From NCBI RefSeq assembly GCF_003813775.1, contig NZ_RPDH01000001.1, positions 1,364,001-1,428,000 of the forward strand: a stretch of 64,000 bases of DNA. Reading direction: 5' to 3'. This stretch comes from Chitinophaga lutea (GTDB lineage Bacteria; Bacteroidota; Bacteroidia; Chitinophagales; Chitinophagaceae). Made by a program: the position numbers and the translations under genes. A model generated the notes under the pieces. That model searched no databases. It was not told the origin of the DNA and was given only the letters and a program-made list of their open reading frames with translations. Positions 9,274 through 18,741 of this stretch are shown here, piece by piece. Each line of letters begins with the position of its first letter. The stretch's first letter is position 1.

Positions 9274-10533
9274 ATGCGAGCACCATTGGCAGAAAGACTA
9301 CGACCCGCCTCCCTGAACGATCTAGTAGGGCAGGAACATCTCACCGGGCAGGGCAGCATCCTGCAGAAAGCAATAGCACAGGGCAAAGTGCCCTCTATGA
9401 TACTCTGGGGCCCACCGGGCGTGGGCAAAACAACCATCGCCAACATCATCGCCCATACCCTGCAGGTGCCGTTCTATACGCTGAGCGCGATTTCATCGGG
9501 CGTGAAAGACATCCGCGAAGTGATCGACCTCGCCAAACACCAGCACGCCGTGTTGTTCATCGACGAGATCCACCGCTTCAACAAATCGCAGCAGGACGCA
9601 CTGCTGGGTGCGGTGGAGAAAGGCATCATCACCCTCATCGGTGCCACTACGGAGAACCCCTCTTTTGAAGTGAACGCGGCTTTGCTCTCCCGTTGCCAGG
9701 TATATGTGCTCAAGGCGCTCGACGAACCGCAGCTGAAACAGCTGCTGGAGCAGGCCATGATGAAAGACGACTGGCTGGCCGCCAAAACCATCGAGATCAA
9801 CGAAACGGAAGCGCTGTTCAATATTTCCGGCGGCGACGCCCGCAAACTCCTCAATCTCTTCGAACTGGTGGTAGACACGCTGCAGGACGAACACCCCGTC
9901 ATCATCACCAACGAAAAAGTGATGGACATCGCGCAGCAGCGTGTGGCCATTTACGATAAAGCCGGCGAGCAGCATTACGATATCATTTCCGCTTTCATCA
10001 AATCCATCCGCGGCAGCGATCCCAACGCGGCGGTTTACTGGCTGGCGCGTATGCTGGCCGGCGGGGAAGATGTGAAGTTCATCGCCCGGCGGATGGTGAT
10101 ACTCGCCTCCGAAGACATCGGTAACGCCAACCCCAACGCCCTGCTGCTGGCCACCAGCTGCTTCCAGGCCGTGAACCTGATCGGCGCGCCGGAAGGGCGC
10201 ATCATCCTGTCGCAGTGCGCCACTTACCTCGCATCTTCACCGAAAAGCAACGCCTCCTACATGGCCATCGGCAGTGCGCAGAGCGTGGTGTCGCAAACCG
10301 GCGACCTGCCGGTGCCGCTGCACATCCGCAACGCGCCCACCAAACTGATGAAACAGCAGGGGTACGGCAAAGGCTACGAATATTCACACAGTTACGAGAA
10401 TAATTTTTCCGCACAGGAATACCTGCCGAACGAAATCAGCGGCATGAAACTCTACGACCCCGGGAAGAATCCACGTGAAGACGAACTGCGCAAATACCTG
10501 AAAGCGCTCTGGAAAGAAAAATATAATTACTGA
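9274..10533 (+). CDS. rarA: Replication-associated recombination protein A (RarA/MgsA), AAA+ ATPase
   Basis: RarA is a clamp-loader-like AAA+ ATPase that acts at stalled replication forks and single-stranded DNA ends. The 419-residue protein has the family opening RPASLNDLVGQEHL, Walker A WGPPGVGKTT (residues 45-54), Walker B AVLFIDEIHRFNKSQQD, sensor 1 GATTENPSFE, and the C-terminal tetramerisation domain (SFIKSIRGSDPNAAVYWLAR, then PVPLHIRNAPTKLMKQQGYG). Length and domain order are normal. The last 38 codons are repeated imperfectly just after the stop codon (10537-10653). Confidence 0.97.
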   Translation: MRAPLAERLRPASLNDLVGQEHLTGQGSILQKAIAQGKVPSMILWGPPGVGKTTIANIIAHTLQVPFYTLSAISSGVKDIREVIDLAKHQHAVLFIDEIHRFNKSQQDALLGAVEKGIITLIGATTENPSFEVNAALLSRCQVYVLKALDEPQLKQLLEQAMMKDDWLAAKTIEINETEALFNISGGDARKLLNLFELVVDTLQDEHPVIITNEKVMDIAQQRVAIYDKAGEQHYDIISAFIKSIRGSDPNAAVYWLARMLAGGEDVKFIARRMVILASEDIGNANPNALLLATSCFQAVNLIGAPEGRIILSQCATYLASSPKSNASYMAIGSAQSVVSQTGDLPVPLHIRNAPTKLMKQQGYGKGYEYSHSYENNFSAQEYLPNEISGMKLYDPGKNPREDELRKYLKALWKEKYNY

Positions 10534-10653
10534 GCGGGAATACCTGCCGAACGAAATCAGCGGCATGGAATCCCACAACCCCGGAATAACCCCGTGGGAA
10601 GACGAACTGTGCAAATACCTGAAGGCGCGCTGGAAAGAAAAATATAATTACTG
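10416..10653 (+). repeat. Imperfect tandem duplication of the rarA 3' end
   Basis: The 117 bp at 10416-10532, which encode the end of RarA up to the first two bases of its stop codon, recur at 10537-10653. The offset is 121 bp with no gaps. By eye I count about 16 mismatches (roughly 86% identity), clustered in the middle; the first 31 and last 24 bases are identical. The second copy stays open in its own frame (EYLPNEISGMESHNPGITP...) but has no start codon context. Its last bases supply the final Gln codon and the stop of the convergent pbpC gene. Confidence 0.95.
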
Positions 10654-13035
10654 CGGCTGTTTCTTCTCTTTGTCGAGGATCTCGAAGTCCACCGTAATCT
10701 GCTCCCCTTCTTCGTCTACCAGCGTAATGGTGTGTTTGCCTGGCTTCGGGCGCAGCGACAGCTGGTGAAAATCCGATGTGGTGCCCGCAAAGGTATTGTC
10801 GAGGTGCCAGAAGATTTTGGCGCCCTGCTGCCGGTGCGTGGCTTTAAACACGGTTTCTCCCAAACTCCCGTCGATCTCGATGGGCACATAAATGCGCGCA
10901 TGCGGGCGGGGGTATATCAGTTCCATGGAACGGCCTGCTTCCGGTGCCGTGATACAGCCGGGTTTGAAAGGCGGCAGCGGTTCATAAGTGTGGGTGGCTT
11001 TATAGAAATGTTCCATCGCCGGCGGCAGCACGAACCACGCGCGCTGCTGCATCAGCTCCGGCCGTTCGCAATCGGCCGTAACACGGTAGCGCCCGGTGGC
11101 GTCGAGGTGGATCAGCTGGTGGTATGGACAAACAGGTGAGCGCAATCCCGCGGCGGGCACAGCGAGCGAATCTTTCTCGGTGCAATAATCGCCGGCACGG
11201 TAGCCGCTCAGGCGGCACACGGCAATGGACTGCAATTTGCCTGCCGGCGGTACAAACGATCCTGCACCGTTGAGCAAACGGAAAATATCGAACATCACCG
11301 GCGCGGCGGTGCTCACGCCCGTGAGGCCCGGCCGCCCTTCGCCGTCGGCATTCCCCACCCATACGCCCACCACGTGCTGCGGTGTTACGCCAATCGCCCA
11401 CCCGTCCCTGAAACCGAAGCTGGTTCCGGTTTTCCAGGCAATCGGCCGGGATGAGGTAAAGTGTTGCCAGATAAATTCCTCTCCGGGACGCATCACTTCT
11501 TCCATCGCCTGAAACGCATACCAGATGGCGCCCGCATCGAGCACGCCGAATTGTTCCGGCGCGTGTCGTGAAGGCAGCGGCTCATCGGGACGGTATCCGG
11601 GCGGATGAAAATCGTCCGCATCATATTTGCCGTTGTATTGTTCGAGATGCAGTAGGGTGCGCGCCATGCTGGCATACACGCCGGTCAGTTCCCAGAGCGT
11701 GGTTTCACCGCCCCCGAGGATCATCGACAGGCCGTAGTGCGCGGCCGGTTTGCTCATGGTGGTGATGCCGAGTCGCTTCAGCAGCACAAGGAAACGTTCC
11801 GCCCGGTAATGTTGCAGCATGCGCACCGACGGGATGTTCAGCGAACGCGCCAGCGCGCGCGAAGCGGGCACCGCGCCATCGTAATTACGGTCGAAGTTCT
11901 GCGGCGTGTAGCCCGCAATCTGTGTAGGCACATCCGGCAGCAGGGAATGCGGCAGTATCAGCCCATCGTTGAGCATGCCCGCGTACAGCAAGGGTTTTAG
12001 CGTACTGCCCGGGCTGCGGGGGGCATGAATGATATCCACAAAACTTTCCAGTTCAGGATCGTCGGGGTTATATACGTTGCCCACATAGGCCAGCGCATGG
12101 CCCGTTTCCACATCCAGTACCAGCGCGGCGGCGTTGTTGATGCCGTTGGCTTTGAGTTGCAGGTGATGCCGGTACAGGATATCGTTGACGTTGCGTTGCA
12201 GCGCGCCTTCGAGTGAAGTGCGCAGGCGCGTGGATTCGCTTGGTTTTTCCTGCCGGAAACGGTGCAGCAGGTGCGGCGCTTCCTGCGGCAGGGCATGCGG
12301 TTTGTCAGGGAGCGGCTCTGCGGAAGAAAGCGCGCAGGTGGCGCTGTCGATCGTGCCGTTGCGCCACAGCCTTTCCAGCAGCGCGTTCCTTTTTTCATAC
12401 AGCGTTTGGCGGTTGCGACCGGGATGGATCAAGGCGGGACTGTTCGGCAACACCGCCAGCGTAGCCATTTCGGCCCAGGAGAGTTGGTCGGGCCTGCGGC
12501 CGTAATATCGCCACGACGCGGCTTCGAGGCCCACCACATTCCCGCCGAAAGGGGCATTGCCGGCATACAGGCCCAGGATGGCTTTTTTGGAATACCGGAA
12601 CTCCAACCGCGTAGCCATCACCATTTCGATCATCTTTTGCCACAACGTGCGGGGTTTGTTGCGGTAGAGGCGTATCACCTGCATGGTAATGGTACTGGCC
12701 CCGCTCACCACCTTCCCGCCGCCGAGGTTCTGGCGCAATGCGCGGCCGGTCGCCAACGGGTCGATGCCCCAGTGGTAATAAAAACGTTTGTCTTCATACG
12801 CCACGATACACTTGGCAAACTTGTCGGGCACCGTTTTATCCGCCGGGAAGCGCCACTGCCCGTCCGCCGCAATCGCCGCATTCAGCAGTTCCCCTTTCAC
12901 ATCTTCGATCACATAGGACGTGGGCGCGGTAAACAGTTTGCGCGGCAGCATAAAATAATAACCGATGAGCAGCACACCCGCCGCCCCCAGCCACCATTTC
13001 CTTTTAATTGCCCATTGTCTGAAACGTTGCAGCAT
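10648..13035 (-). CDS. pbpC: Penicillin-binding protein 1C, bifunctional peptidoglycan synthase
   Basis: A 795-residue class A PBP that polymerises and cross-links peptidoglycan from the outer face of the inner membrane. One membrane segment (about residues 14-31) precedes the GT51 glycosyltransferase domain (AYEDKRFYYHWGIDPLATGRA, GASTITMQVIRL). The transpeptidase domain has SPGSTLKP (Ser near 343), a SLN motif and KTGTSFGFRDGWAIG near 530. A C-terminal BiPBP_C beta domain follows, which is typical of PBP1C. It follows the alpha-2-macroglobulin gene on the same strand, as yfhM and pbpC are paired in E. coli. Its stop codon lies inside the duplicated rarA tail, so its last residue or residues may have been altered by that event. 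Confidence 0.95.
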   Translation of the reverse strand: MLQRFRQWAIKRKWWLGAAGVLLIGYYFMLPRKLFTAPTSYVIEDVKGELLNAAIAADGQWRFPADKTVPDKFAKCIVAYEDKRFYYHWGIDPLATGRALRQNLGGGKVVSGASTITMQVIRLYRNKPRTLWQKMIEMVMATRLEFRYSKKAILGLYAGNAPFGGNVVGLEAASWRYYGRRPDQLSWAEMATLAVLPNSPALIHPGRNRQTLYEKRNALLERLWRNGTIDSATCALSSAEPLPDKPHALPQEAPHLLHRFRQEKPSESTRLRTSLEGALQRNVNDILYRHHLQLKANGINNAAALVLDVETGHALAYVGNVYNPDDPELESFVDIIHAPRSPGSTLKPLLYAGMLNDGLILPHSLLPDVPTQIAGYTPQNFDRNYDGAVPASRALARSLNIPSVRMLQHYRAERFLVLLKRLGITTMSKPAAHYGLSMILGGGETTLWELTGVYASMARTLLHLEQYNGKYDADDFHPPGYRPDEPLPSRHAPEQFGVLDAGAIWYAFQAMEEVMRPGEEFIWQHFTSSRPIAWKTGTSFGFRDGWAIGVTPQHVVGVWVGNADGEGRPGLTGVSTAAPVMFDIFRLLNGAGSFVPPAGKLQSIAVCRLSGYRAGDYCTEKDSLAVPAAGLRSPVCPYHQLIHLDATGRYRVTADCERPELMQQRAWFVLPPAMEHFYKATHTYEPLPPFKPGCITAPEAGRSMELIYPRPHARIYVPIEIDGSLGETVFKATHRQQGAKIFWHLDNTFAGTTSDFHQLSLRPKPGKHTITLVDEEGEQITVDFEILDKEKKQPQ

Positions 13036-13080
13036 TCTTTTATCGACTGTCTTTGTTTGTGTATCCCACTTTCAGCATAA

Positions 13081-13111
13081 CAAAGGCCGGCCAGTGGATG
13101 GCCGGCCTTTG
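13081..13111. terminator. Strong hairpin between the alpha-2-macroglobulin and pbpC genes
   Basis: A 12-bp perfect stem, CAAAGGCCGGCC/GGCCGGCCTTTG, with a 7-nt loop, 18 bp past the alpha-2-macroglobulin stop. The T-run after it on the minus strand is poor, so it may attenuate rather than fully stop transcription into pbpC. Confidence 0.6.
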
Positions 13112-13128
13112 TCAGGAATTTTTTCCGG

Positions 13129-16100
13129 TTACTTCGTTACTTCCACCCATTTGCCCGGCACAAATGCATGGATGGTATTGTCGTACATCGCCTCGCACGA
13201 TGCGGCGGGCAGGTAATACCGGCCCAGGTAAGCGGCGTTCAGCAGCACCTGGTAGGTTACCGTTTTATTTTCTTCGAGATTGAAATAGGTGTACACACGG
13301 TCGTCGCGGATGTCGCGGTAAGTGTACGGCGAAGAGCGCATGGTGCTGTCGTTGCCGATCAGGCGGGTATTGATGATTTCCCAGCCGGAGGGGAACACCT
13401 GCGTCAGTGCCATATTCTCGTAGAAGCCGCGCTTGCCGGGGTTTTTCAGCGTTACCGTGGCAATGAAGTCTGTACCCTGGCGCAGTTGGTCGGGGTTCAG
13501 CGAAACGCCGCTGCGGTTGCTGTATTGCACCTGCATGCTGAGAAGCTCGGGGTTATTGTCCGCGTACGGGTTCTGCCCGGCCTCCGGCTGCCCTTTCAGG
13601 ATCAACCGCGCGTACAGCACGTTCTGGCCTTTGTTCTGAACGCTCACGTTACCGTTGAGCGTATTGAACTGCACCGGCGTCTGCGTTACGTACGATGCGC
13701 TGCTGATGTTGCCGGTGGCGCCATTCAGGCGGTAAGTGTACGTCATTTTACCGGCGGCTTTGTTCTCACCGCAGTATTTCGCGACGGCGATCAGTGCGTA
13801 GGCGGTAGACTGGGTGCTGTACCAGTAATCGCGCCCGAGCTCGGCGGCTACCTGTTTCAGCAGGCCGTTCGCCGCGTTGCGCTGGCCGAGGATGGTGAGC
13901 GTTTCGAGGATCATCGCCTTGTCGCGCAGATCGGAACCGAAGGTGCCGCCCAGCTGGGTATAAGGTTGCACGGCGGTGCTCAGCCCTCTCACGAGCGCAG
14001 TGGCCGCTTCGGTTTGTCCTGCCAGCCTGTATGCCGCGGCCAGCCTCCATTTGGCGGGCACCGACAAATGCTGGAATTCCTTGAGGCGGTTCATGGCGCC
14101 CAGTTCCGGCGTCTTCGCCATGGCGAGCAGGTACAGGCGGTACGCCTGGACAAGATCGCCGCCGGAATAGGTGTAGCTGCTCGGCGACCAGCTGACGGCT
14201 TTATTGCGCTGGTATTTTTTCCATAGGTCGAGGAAACCGGGCGGCAGCGCATAACCGCGCGCCTGTGCTTCCAGCATGAAGTGGCCCGCGTAGCTGGTGC
14301 CCCATTCGTCGGCTTCATTCGCGCCGGGCCAGTAGCCCAGGCCGCCGTCGGTCAACTGGAATCCTTTCAGGCGGTTGATGCCTGCCTTGATATTGCGGTC
14401 TACTTCCGCTTTCTGTTTTTCGCTGAGGTCCATCAGCGTGGCCAGCGTCAGTTGCGGGAACACGGATGACGTGGTTTGCTCCACGCAACCGTGCGGATAT
14501 TGAATGAGATATTCAAGCCGTTTGCCGAGGTTCAGCGCAGGAATGGTGGATACTTCCAGCACGCCGGTATTGGTGCCGGCCATGCCCACGGCGGTAAACG
14601 GCGTGTTCCACGATGCGCCGGGCTCCAGCGTCTGTTCCATCACATTCGTCATGTACGGGTTGGGATTGCGTACATCCAGCTCCACATTCTCTTCCGCTCT
14701 TTCTTTACCGCTGGTGGCCACTACCTTGAATTTCCCGATGCCAACCTGCGAACGGATCTTCACATCGAAATACACCATCTGCTCACCGGGTTTGGGGAAG
14801 CTCACCTGTTTGGTGGTTTCACCCACCACTTCGAAATACGGGTTGGAAGTAAGGGTCACATTCGCCTGCCGTACATGCGGCTCAAGGCCGAACACGGTCA
14901 CGGGCAGCTGGATGGTTTCACCGGGGCCCAGTACTCTCGGCACGGTGGCCAGCAGCATGAGCGGTTTCTTCACGGCGGCGGTTTTATCGGCAAAGCCGTA
15001 CGCACCGTCCTGACCCGCTACCACCATGGCTTTCACAGAACCGATGTAAGGCGGCAGCTGTACTTTATGGGTTTCTTTCGCGCCTTTTTTCAGGTAGAAG
15101 GGCCCCATAAATTTCACGACCGGTTTGAAGCGGTTGGCTTTCGCGGTGCTGGCGTTCTTGTTGATGCCTTCGTCACCGCCGATGCTCAGGATGCGCTCCA
15201 GGTCGCCGCCCCAGGCGCCCAGCACGTAATCGAACAAATCCCATGTTTTAACGCCGAGCGCTTCGCGGGCATAAAATGCGCTGTGCGGGTCGGGGGTTTT
15301 AAAGCGCGTCAGGTCGAGCAGGCCTTCGTCCACCAGCGCAATGGTGTACGTCATGGCTTTGCCAGATGCTTCAGACACGGTGATGGCCGCTTCCGTTTCC
15401 GGCCGCAGTGTGGCGGGCAGCGTCACCTGCGGTTTGAGGATAGTGGTGGGGTCTTCCACCAGGATGGGCACGGTGCCGTACATGCGGATGGGCAGGTCGT
15501 TGGCCGTTTGCGCATGCGGCTGCAGCAGGCTCACGTTCACGTAGATGTTCGGCGCCATGTTTTTCTCCGCCTTGAAGCGGTACACGGTCTGCCCTTTTTC
15601 GGTCCCGATCCAGTCGGTCTTCAGCACTTTGCTGCCGCTCTCTATGCTGATGAGGCCGCGGCCGCCTTCGCTGCTGGGAATGGTGAGGGTGATATCGTCG
15701 CCTACGTTGTATTTGGTTTTATCGGAGGTGAATACCAGCATGGCTGCTTCGGCGGGGTTTTCCTTCTGCAGGCGCTCCGCATAGTCCGGCCAGTCGATGT
15801 ACACGGATTGCCCGGTGATGTGCCCGCTTTGCAGGTCTTTCACGCGGATGAGGTAACGCCCCCATTCGGGGTAATCGATGCGCAGCGGCCAGGTGCCCTT
15901 ACCGTTCTGCAGTGTCACCGTTTTGGTTTGCAGCAGCTGGTTGTAATTATCGTCTGTAAAATTGCTGTAATCGTTGTCGCTTTCATCCCACCACCAGCGC
16001 CAGCGCACTTTGTACAGCTGCACTTCCACATCGCGGCTGCCGGCTACTGGCGCACCGGACGCGGTGACGTTCACGATGCTGACGTTATGGGTTTTACCGG

Positions 16101-18705
16101 TGACGAGCATGCCCGTGAGGCGGTCTCCTTCCGGTGCGGCCACGCCCACGTATGAATCGAACACATGGTACGGCATGGAAAAATGGTCGATGCTGAAATC
16201 ACCGCCGGGCTCGAACACCTTCACTTCGAAATTCGCTTTCAGCACGCCGGGCGCACGCTCGCCCACAGGGATGTTCGCCGCTACGGGCGCGTTGCCGTCT
16301 TCACTGAGCGCACCGTCGAAAATGGTTTTATTCTCCGCGCTGAAACGTTCGGTGGGGTCATCGAAATGATACCCGTTGAGTTTCGGGAAAGTAGTGGCCG
16401 AAGCGGTGAGCGATACATCCACCTTCGCCTTCAGGCTCTGCGCAGGGGCGCCGAACAGCCAGGCGGCGGACAAATTGCCCCTCGGGCTTTCGTCCTTCAC
16501 CAGGTACGTCTGGTTCCCGAAGTCGAGCCGCACTTTCAGGCGGTTGGGCTTCACCGTTTCGATACGCACATTTTTGGTGAAGGTGGCGCCACCTACTTTG
16601 ACTTTCGCCAGCCAGCTGCCGGTAGGCACTTCGGGCTCGGTCACCGTATTGAAATTATAGAAACCGTTGAGCGACTGGTGCTGGTTGATGCGTTTGTACA
16701 ACTGGCCTTTCGGGTTGTACAACTCCATGATCACGGGGTGATTTTCCGGTAGTTTTTTGTCTTTGTCTTCCAGCATGAACGTGAGGTACAAAGAATCGCC
16801 GGGGCGCCATACACCGCGCTCGCCGTAGATGAATCCTTTCATGCCCTGCTGCACTTCTTCTCCTTTCACGTCGAAGCGGCTCAGCGGCAGGGAGCTGCCA
16901 TCGTCGAGCTTCAGGTAACCTCTTTCGTTTTCGCGTTTGGCCACCAGCAGGTAAGGTTTACGTTTCAGGTCGAATTTGGCGAAACCGTCGCCGTCGCTCT
17001 TCGTCGAGAATATCACCTGCTGCTGATAGTCGAGCAGTTCGAGATCTACGCCGGACAATGGTTTCGCGTCGCGGATGTCGGTCACGGCCACCACCATGCT
17101 GTTGTCGTTCCCCCGTTTGGCGATAAGGCCGAGGTTGGAAGAAATCATATTGCGCGATGCCCAGCGTTCCTTGTTGTAATAAGAGTTGGTACAGGGGTTA
17201 TCGCGGTCAGACCAGCGGTAGCCGGTAGGATAAAAGTTGTCGTACCGCTGCCAGAAAGAATCGTCTTCGTCGATCTTTTCACCGTAGTATTCGTAGTCGC
17301 CTTCCTCGCCTTCTTCTTCATCGTCGTTGCTTTCCGTGGCGGTTTCGCCTTTGCAGGAATACAGCGCATACTCTTTCCGGAAACCGATGGTAACGCGGTA
17401 GATGGCCCCTGGTTCGGCTTTCACGATGTCTTCCAGGTCGAGGCTGAAGCGGGTGCGTTTATGGAGGTTCACGGATTTATCGGCGTCGAGGCGGATGGTT
17501 TTCTGCACCACGGGACGGCCTACACGCCGCAATTCGTTTTCGCCGTTGAGGTTGTTGCGCTGGAGGTATTGCGGGATGTTGTTTTCGTAGATCTTGATCA
17601 CCATCACATCCACCGCTTTGAGGCCTACCGCGTCGAAGGGCATTACCAGCTTGCCGCTTTGCGGCATGATCACGCCTTTGCCGGGAATGCTCACGGAAGG
17701 CATGCGGTTCTCGAAGTTGATGCTGCCGGTGAAAGCCTTGCTGAGGCGGTCGTCGAACGCGCTGAGAATGCCCTCGTTCACCACCACCGTATAGTTGCCT
17801 TCGAGGCGGGTGGCGGAAAACACTTTCACTTCGCTGCCTTCCACGGTGTAACGCAGGTCGCTCACGCTGCTGATGCCGATCAGGCCGTCGAGGCTCTGGC
17901 CCTGGTTCACGGGGCAGCTGAACTGCACCAGCACGTAATCTTCAGGGTCGTACATGGGTTTGATGTCGAGCACTTTGAAGTCGCCGATGGCGGGCACTTC
18001 CACTTCCTTCTCTCCTTTTTCTTCCGCGCCGATGGGTTTGCCGTTCCACGAAATTTTCATTTTCGCGGCCACGGATTTACGGGTGATGTTATTGATGGAA
18101 AACTTATACACGCGGTTGGCTACATCGTGCTGCCAGGTGATGGCGGGGGAAGGACCATCGTATTGTACCGAGAGGAGTTTTTCCACCGCCTGCACTTCTT
18201 CCGCATCGGCGGTGAACACGGTGCCGGTGTACACCATTTTTTCGCGGCTGTTGTTGAACGACTTCAGGCCGTTGAGCTCCACCTCGAAAGAAGGTTTCAT
18301 CACCTGGAAGCGGAATTCGAACGTCTTCAGGTCGGAGGGCACGTCCATCACTTTTCCCAGTTTGAATTTCGCCTTGTATTCCTGGCCGGGCTCGAGGTTC
18401 TTGTCGGGCCTGAACTCCACCGTGGTGGCGTCTACCCAATAAGCTTTCCCTTTGATGGAGGGGCTGAAGGAAAACACATCTTCTTCCAGGGGCTCATTCT
18501 GTGCATGGGTTACATTCACTTCGCCGGCCAGCTGGATGCGGATGGCGCTCTGTTTTGAGATCACGCCCGACGTAAATGCTTCGATGTACTTGGCAAATGC
18601 GGGGTTCATTTCTTTTGCTTTGGTGCTGCAGGCCGATATAACAACTGCGATGGCGGCGCATACAAAAAGGCTAACCAGGGCTAATCGAAACTTGACAATA
18701 TGCAT
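13129..18705 (-). CDS. Bacterial alpha-2-macroglobulin lipoprotein with thioester (YfhM-like)
   Basis: A 1858-residue periplasmic protease trap. Residues 1-26 form a lipoprotein signal with lipobox VISAC, so Cys 26 should be lipidated; the next residues are STKAK, with no Asp at +2. MG-type domains follow (MG2-like VYGERGVWRPGDSLYLTFMLEDK), then the alpha-2-macroglobulin domain (GPFYLKKGAKETHKVQLP). The thioester motif YPHGCVEQTTS lies near residue 1405, so this is the covalent trapping type. The thioester helical domain (GYWPGANEADEWGTSYAGHFM) and a receptor-like C terminus complete it. Bacterial members are thought to protect the periplasm from foreign proteases when the wall is breached, with PBP1C repairing the wall. 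The ABC gene upstream ends only 36 bp away. Confidence 0.95.
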   Translation of the reverse strand: MHIVKFRLALVSLFVCAAIAVVISACSTKAKEMNPAFAKYIEAFTSGVISKQSAIRIQLAGEVNVTHAQNEPLEEDVFSFSPSIKGKAYWVDATTVEFRPDKNLEPGQEYKAKFKLGKVMDVPSDLKTFEFRFQVMKPSFEVELNGLKSFNNSREKMVYTGTVFTADAEEVQAVEKLLSVQYDGPSPAITWQHDVANRVYKFSINNITRKSVAAKMKISWNGKPIGAEEKGEKEVEVPAIGDFKVLDIKPMYDPEDYVLVQFSCPVNQGQSLDGLIGISSVSDLRYTVEGSEVKVFSATRLEGNYTVVVNEGILSAFDDRLSKAFTGSINFENRMPSVSIPGKGVIMPQSGKLVMPFDAVGLKAVDVMVIKIYENNIPQYLQRNNLNGENELRRVGRPVVQKTIRLDADKSVNLHKRTRFSLDLEDIVKAEPGAIYRVTIGFRKEYALYSCKGETATESNDDEEEGEEGDYEYYGEKIDEDDSFWQRYDNFYPTGYRWSDRDNPCTNSYYNKERWASRNMISSNLGLIAKRGNDNSMVVAVTDIRDAKPLSGVDLELLDYQQQVIFSTKSDGDGFAKFDLKRKPYLLVAKRENERGYLKLDDGSSLPLSRFDVKGEEVQQGMKGFIYGERGVWRPGDSLYLTFMLEDKDKKLPENHPVIMELYNPKGQLYKRINQHQSLNGFYNFNTVTEPEVPTGSWLAKVKVGGATFTKNVRIETVKPNRLKVRLDFGNQTYLVKDESPRGNLSAAWLFGAPAQSLKAKVDVSLTASATTFPKLNGYHFDDPTERFSAENKTIFDGALSEDGNAPVAANIPVGERAPGVLKANFEVKVFEPGGDFSIDHFSMPYHVFDSYVGVAAPEGDRLTGMLVTGKTHNVSIVNVTASGAPVAGSRDVEVQLYKVRWRWWWDESDNDYSNFTDDNYNQLLQTKTVTLQNGKGTWPLRIDYPEWGRYLIRVKDLQSGHITGQSVYIDWPDYAERLQKENPAEAAMLVFTSDKTKYNVGDDITLTIPSSEGGRGLISIESGSKVLKTDWIGTEKGQTVYRFKAEKNMAPNIYVNVSLLQPHAQTANDLPIRMYGTVPILVEDPTTILKPQVTLPATLRPETEAAITVSEASGKAMTYTIALVDEGLLDLTRFKTPDPHSAFYAREALGVKTWDLFDYVLGAWGGDLERILSIGGDEGINKNASTAKANRFKPVVKFMGPFYLKKGAKETHKVQLPPYIGSVKAMVVAGQDGAYGFADKTAAVKKPLMLLATVPRVLGPGETIQLPVTVFGLEPHVRQANVTLTSNPYFEVVGETTKQVSFPKPGEQMVYFDVKIRSQVGIGKFKVVATSGKERAEENVELDVRNPNPYMTNVMEQTLEPGASWNTPFTAVGMAGTNTGVLEVSTIPALNLGKRLEYLIQYPHGCVEQTTSSVFPQLTLATLMDLSEKQKAEVDRNIKAGINRLKGFQLTDGGLGYWPGANEADEWGTSYAGHFMLEAQARGYALPPGFLDLWKKYQRNKAVSWSPSSYTYSGGDLVQAYRLYLLAMAKTPELGAMNRLKEFQHLSVPAKWRLAAAYRLAGQTEAATALVRGLSTAVQPYTQLGGTFGSDLRDKAMILETLTILGQRNAANGLLKQVAAELGRDYWYSTQSTAYALIAVAKYCGENKAAGKMTYTYRLNGATGNISSASYVTQTPVQFNTLNGNVSVQNKGQNVLYARLILKGQPEAGQNPYADNNPELLSMQVQYSNRSGVSLNPDQLRQGTDFIATVTLKNPGKRGFYENMALTQVFPSGWEIINTRLIGNDSTMRSSPYTYRDIRDDRVYTYFNLEENKTVTYQVLLNAAYLGRYYLPAASCEAMYDNTIHAFVPGKWVEVTK

Positions 18706-18741
18706 ATATGAGGTTTTAGGAATATGGGTAAAGGTATCACT

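Noticed and set aside
10565..10768. A 67-codon plus-strand ORF after rarA
   Set aside because: It is the duplicated rarA tail running into antisense pbpC, so it is better described as a duplication relic than a gene.
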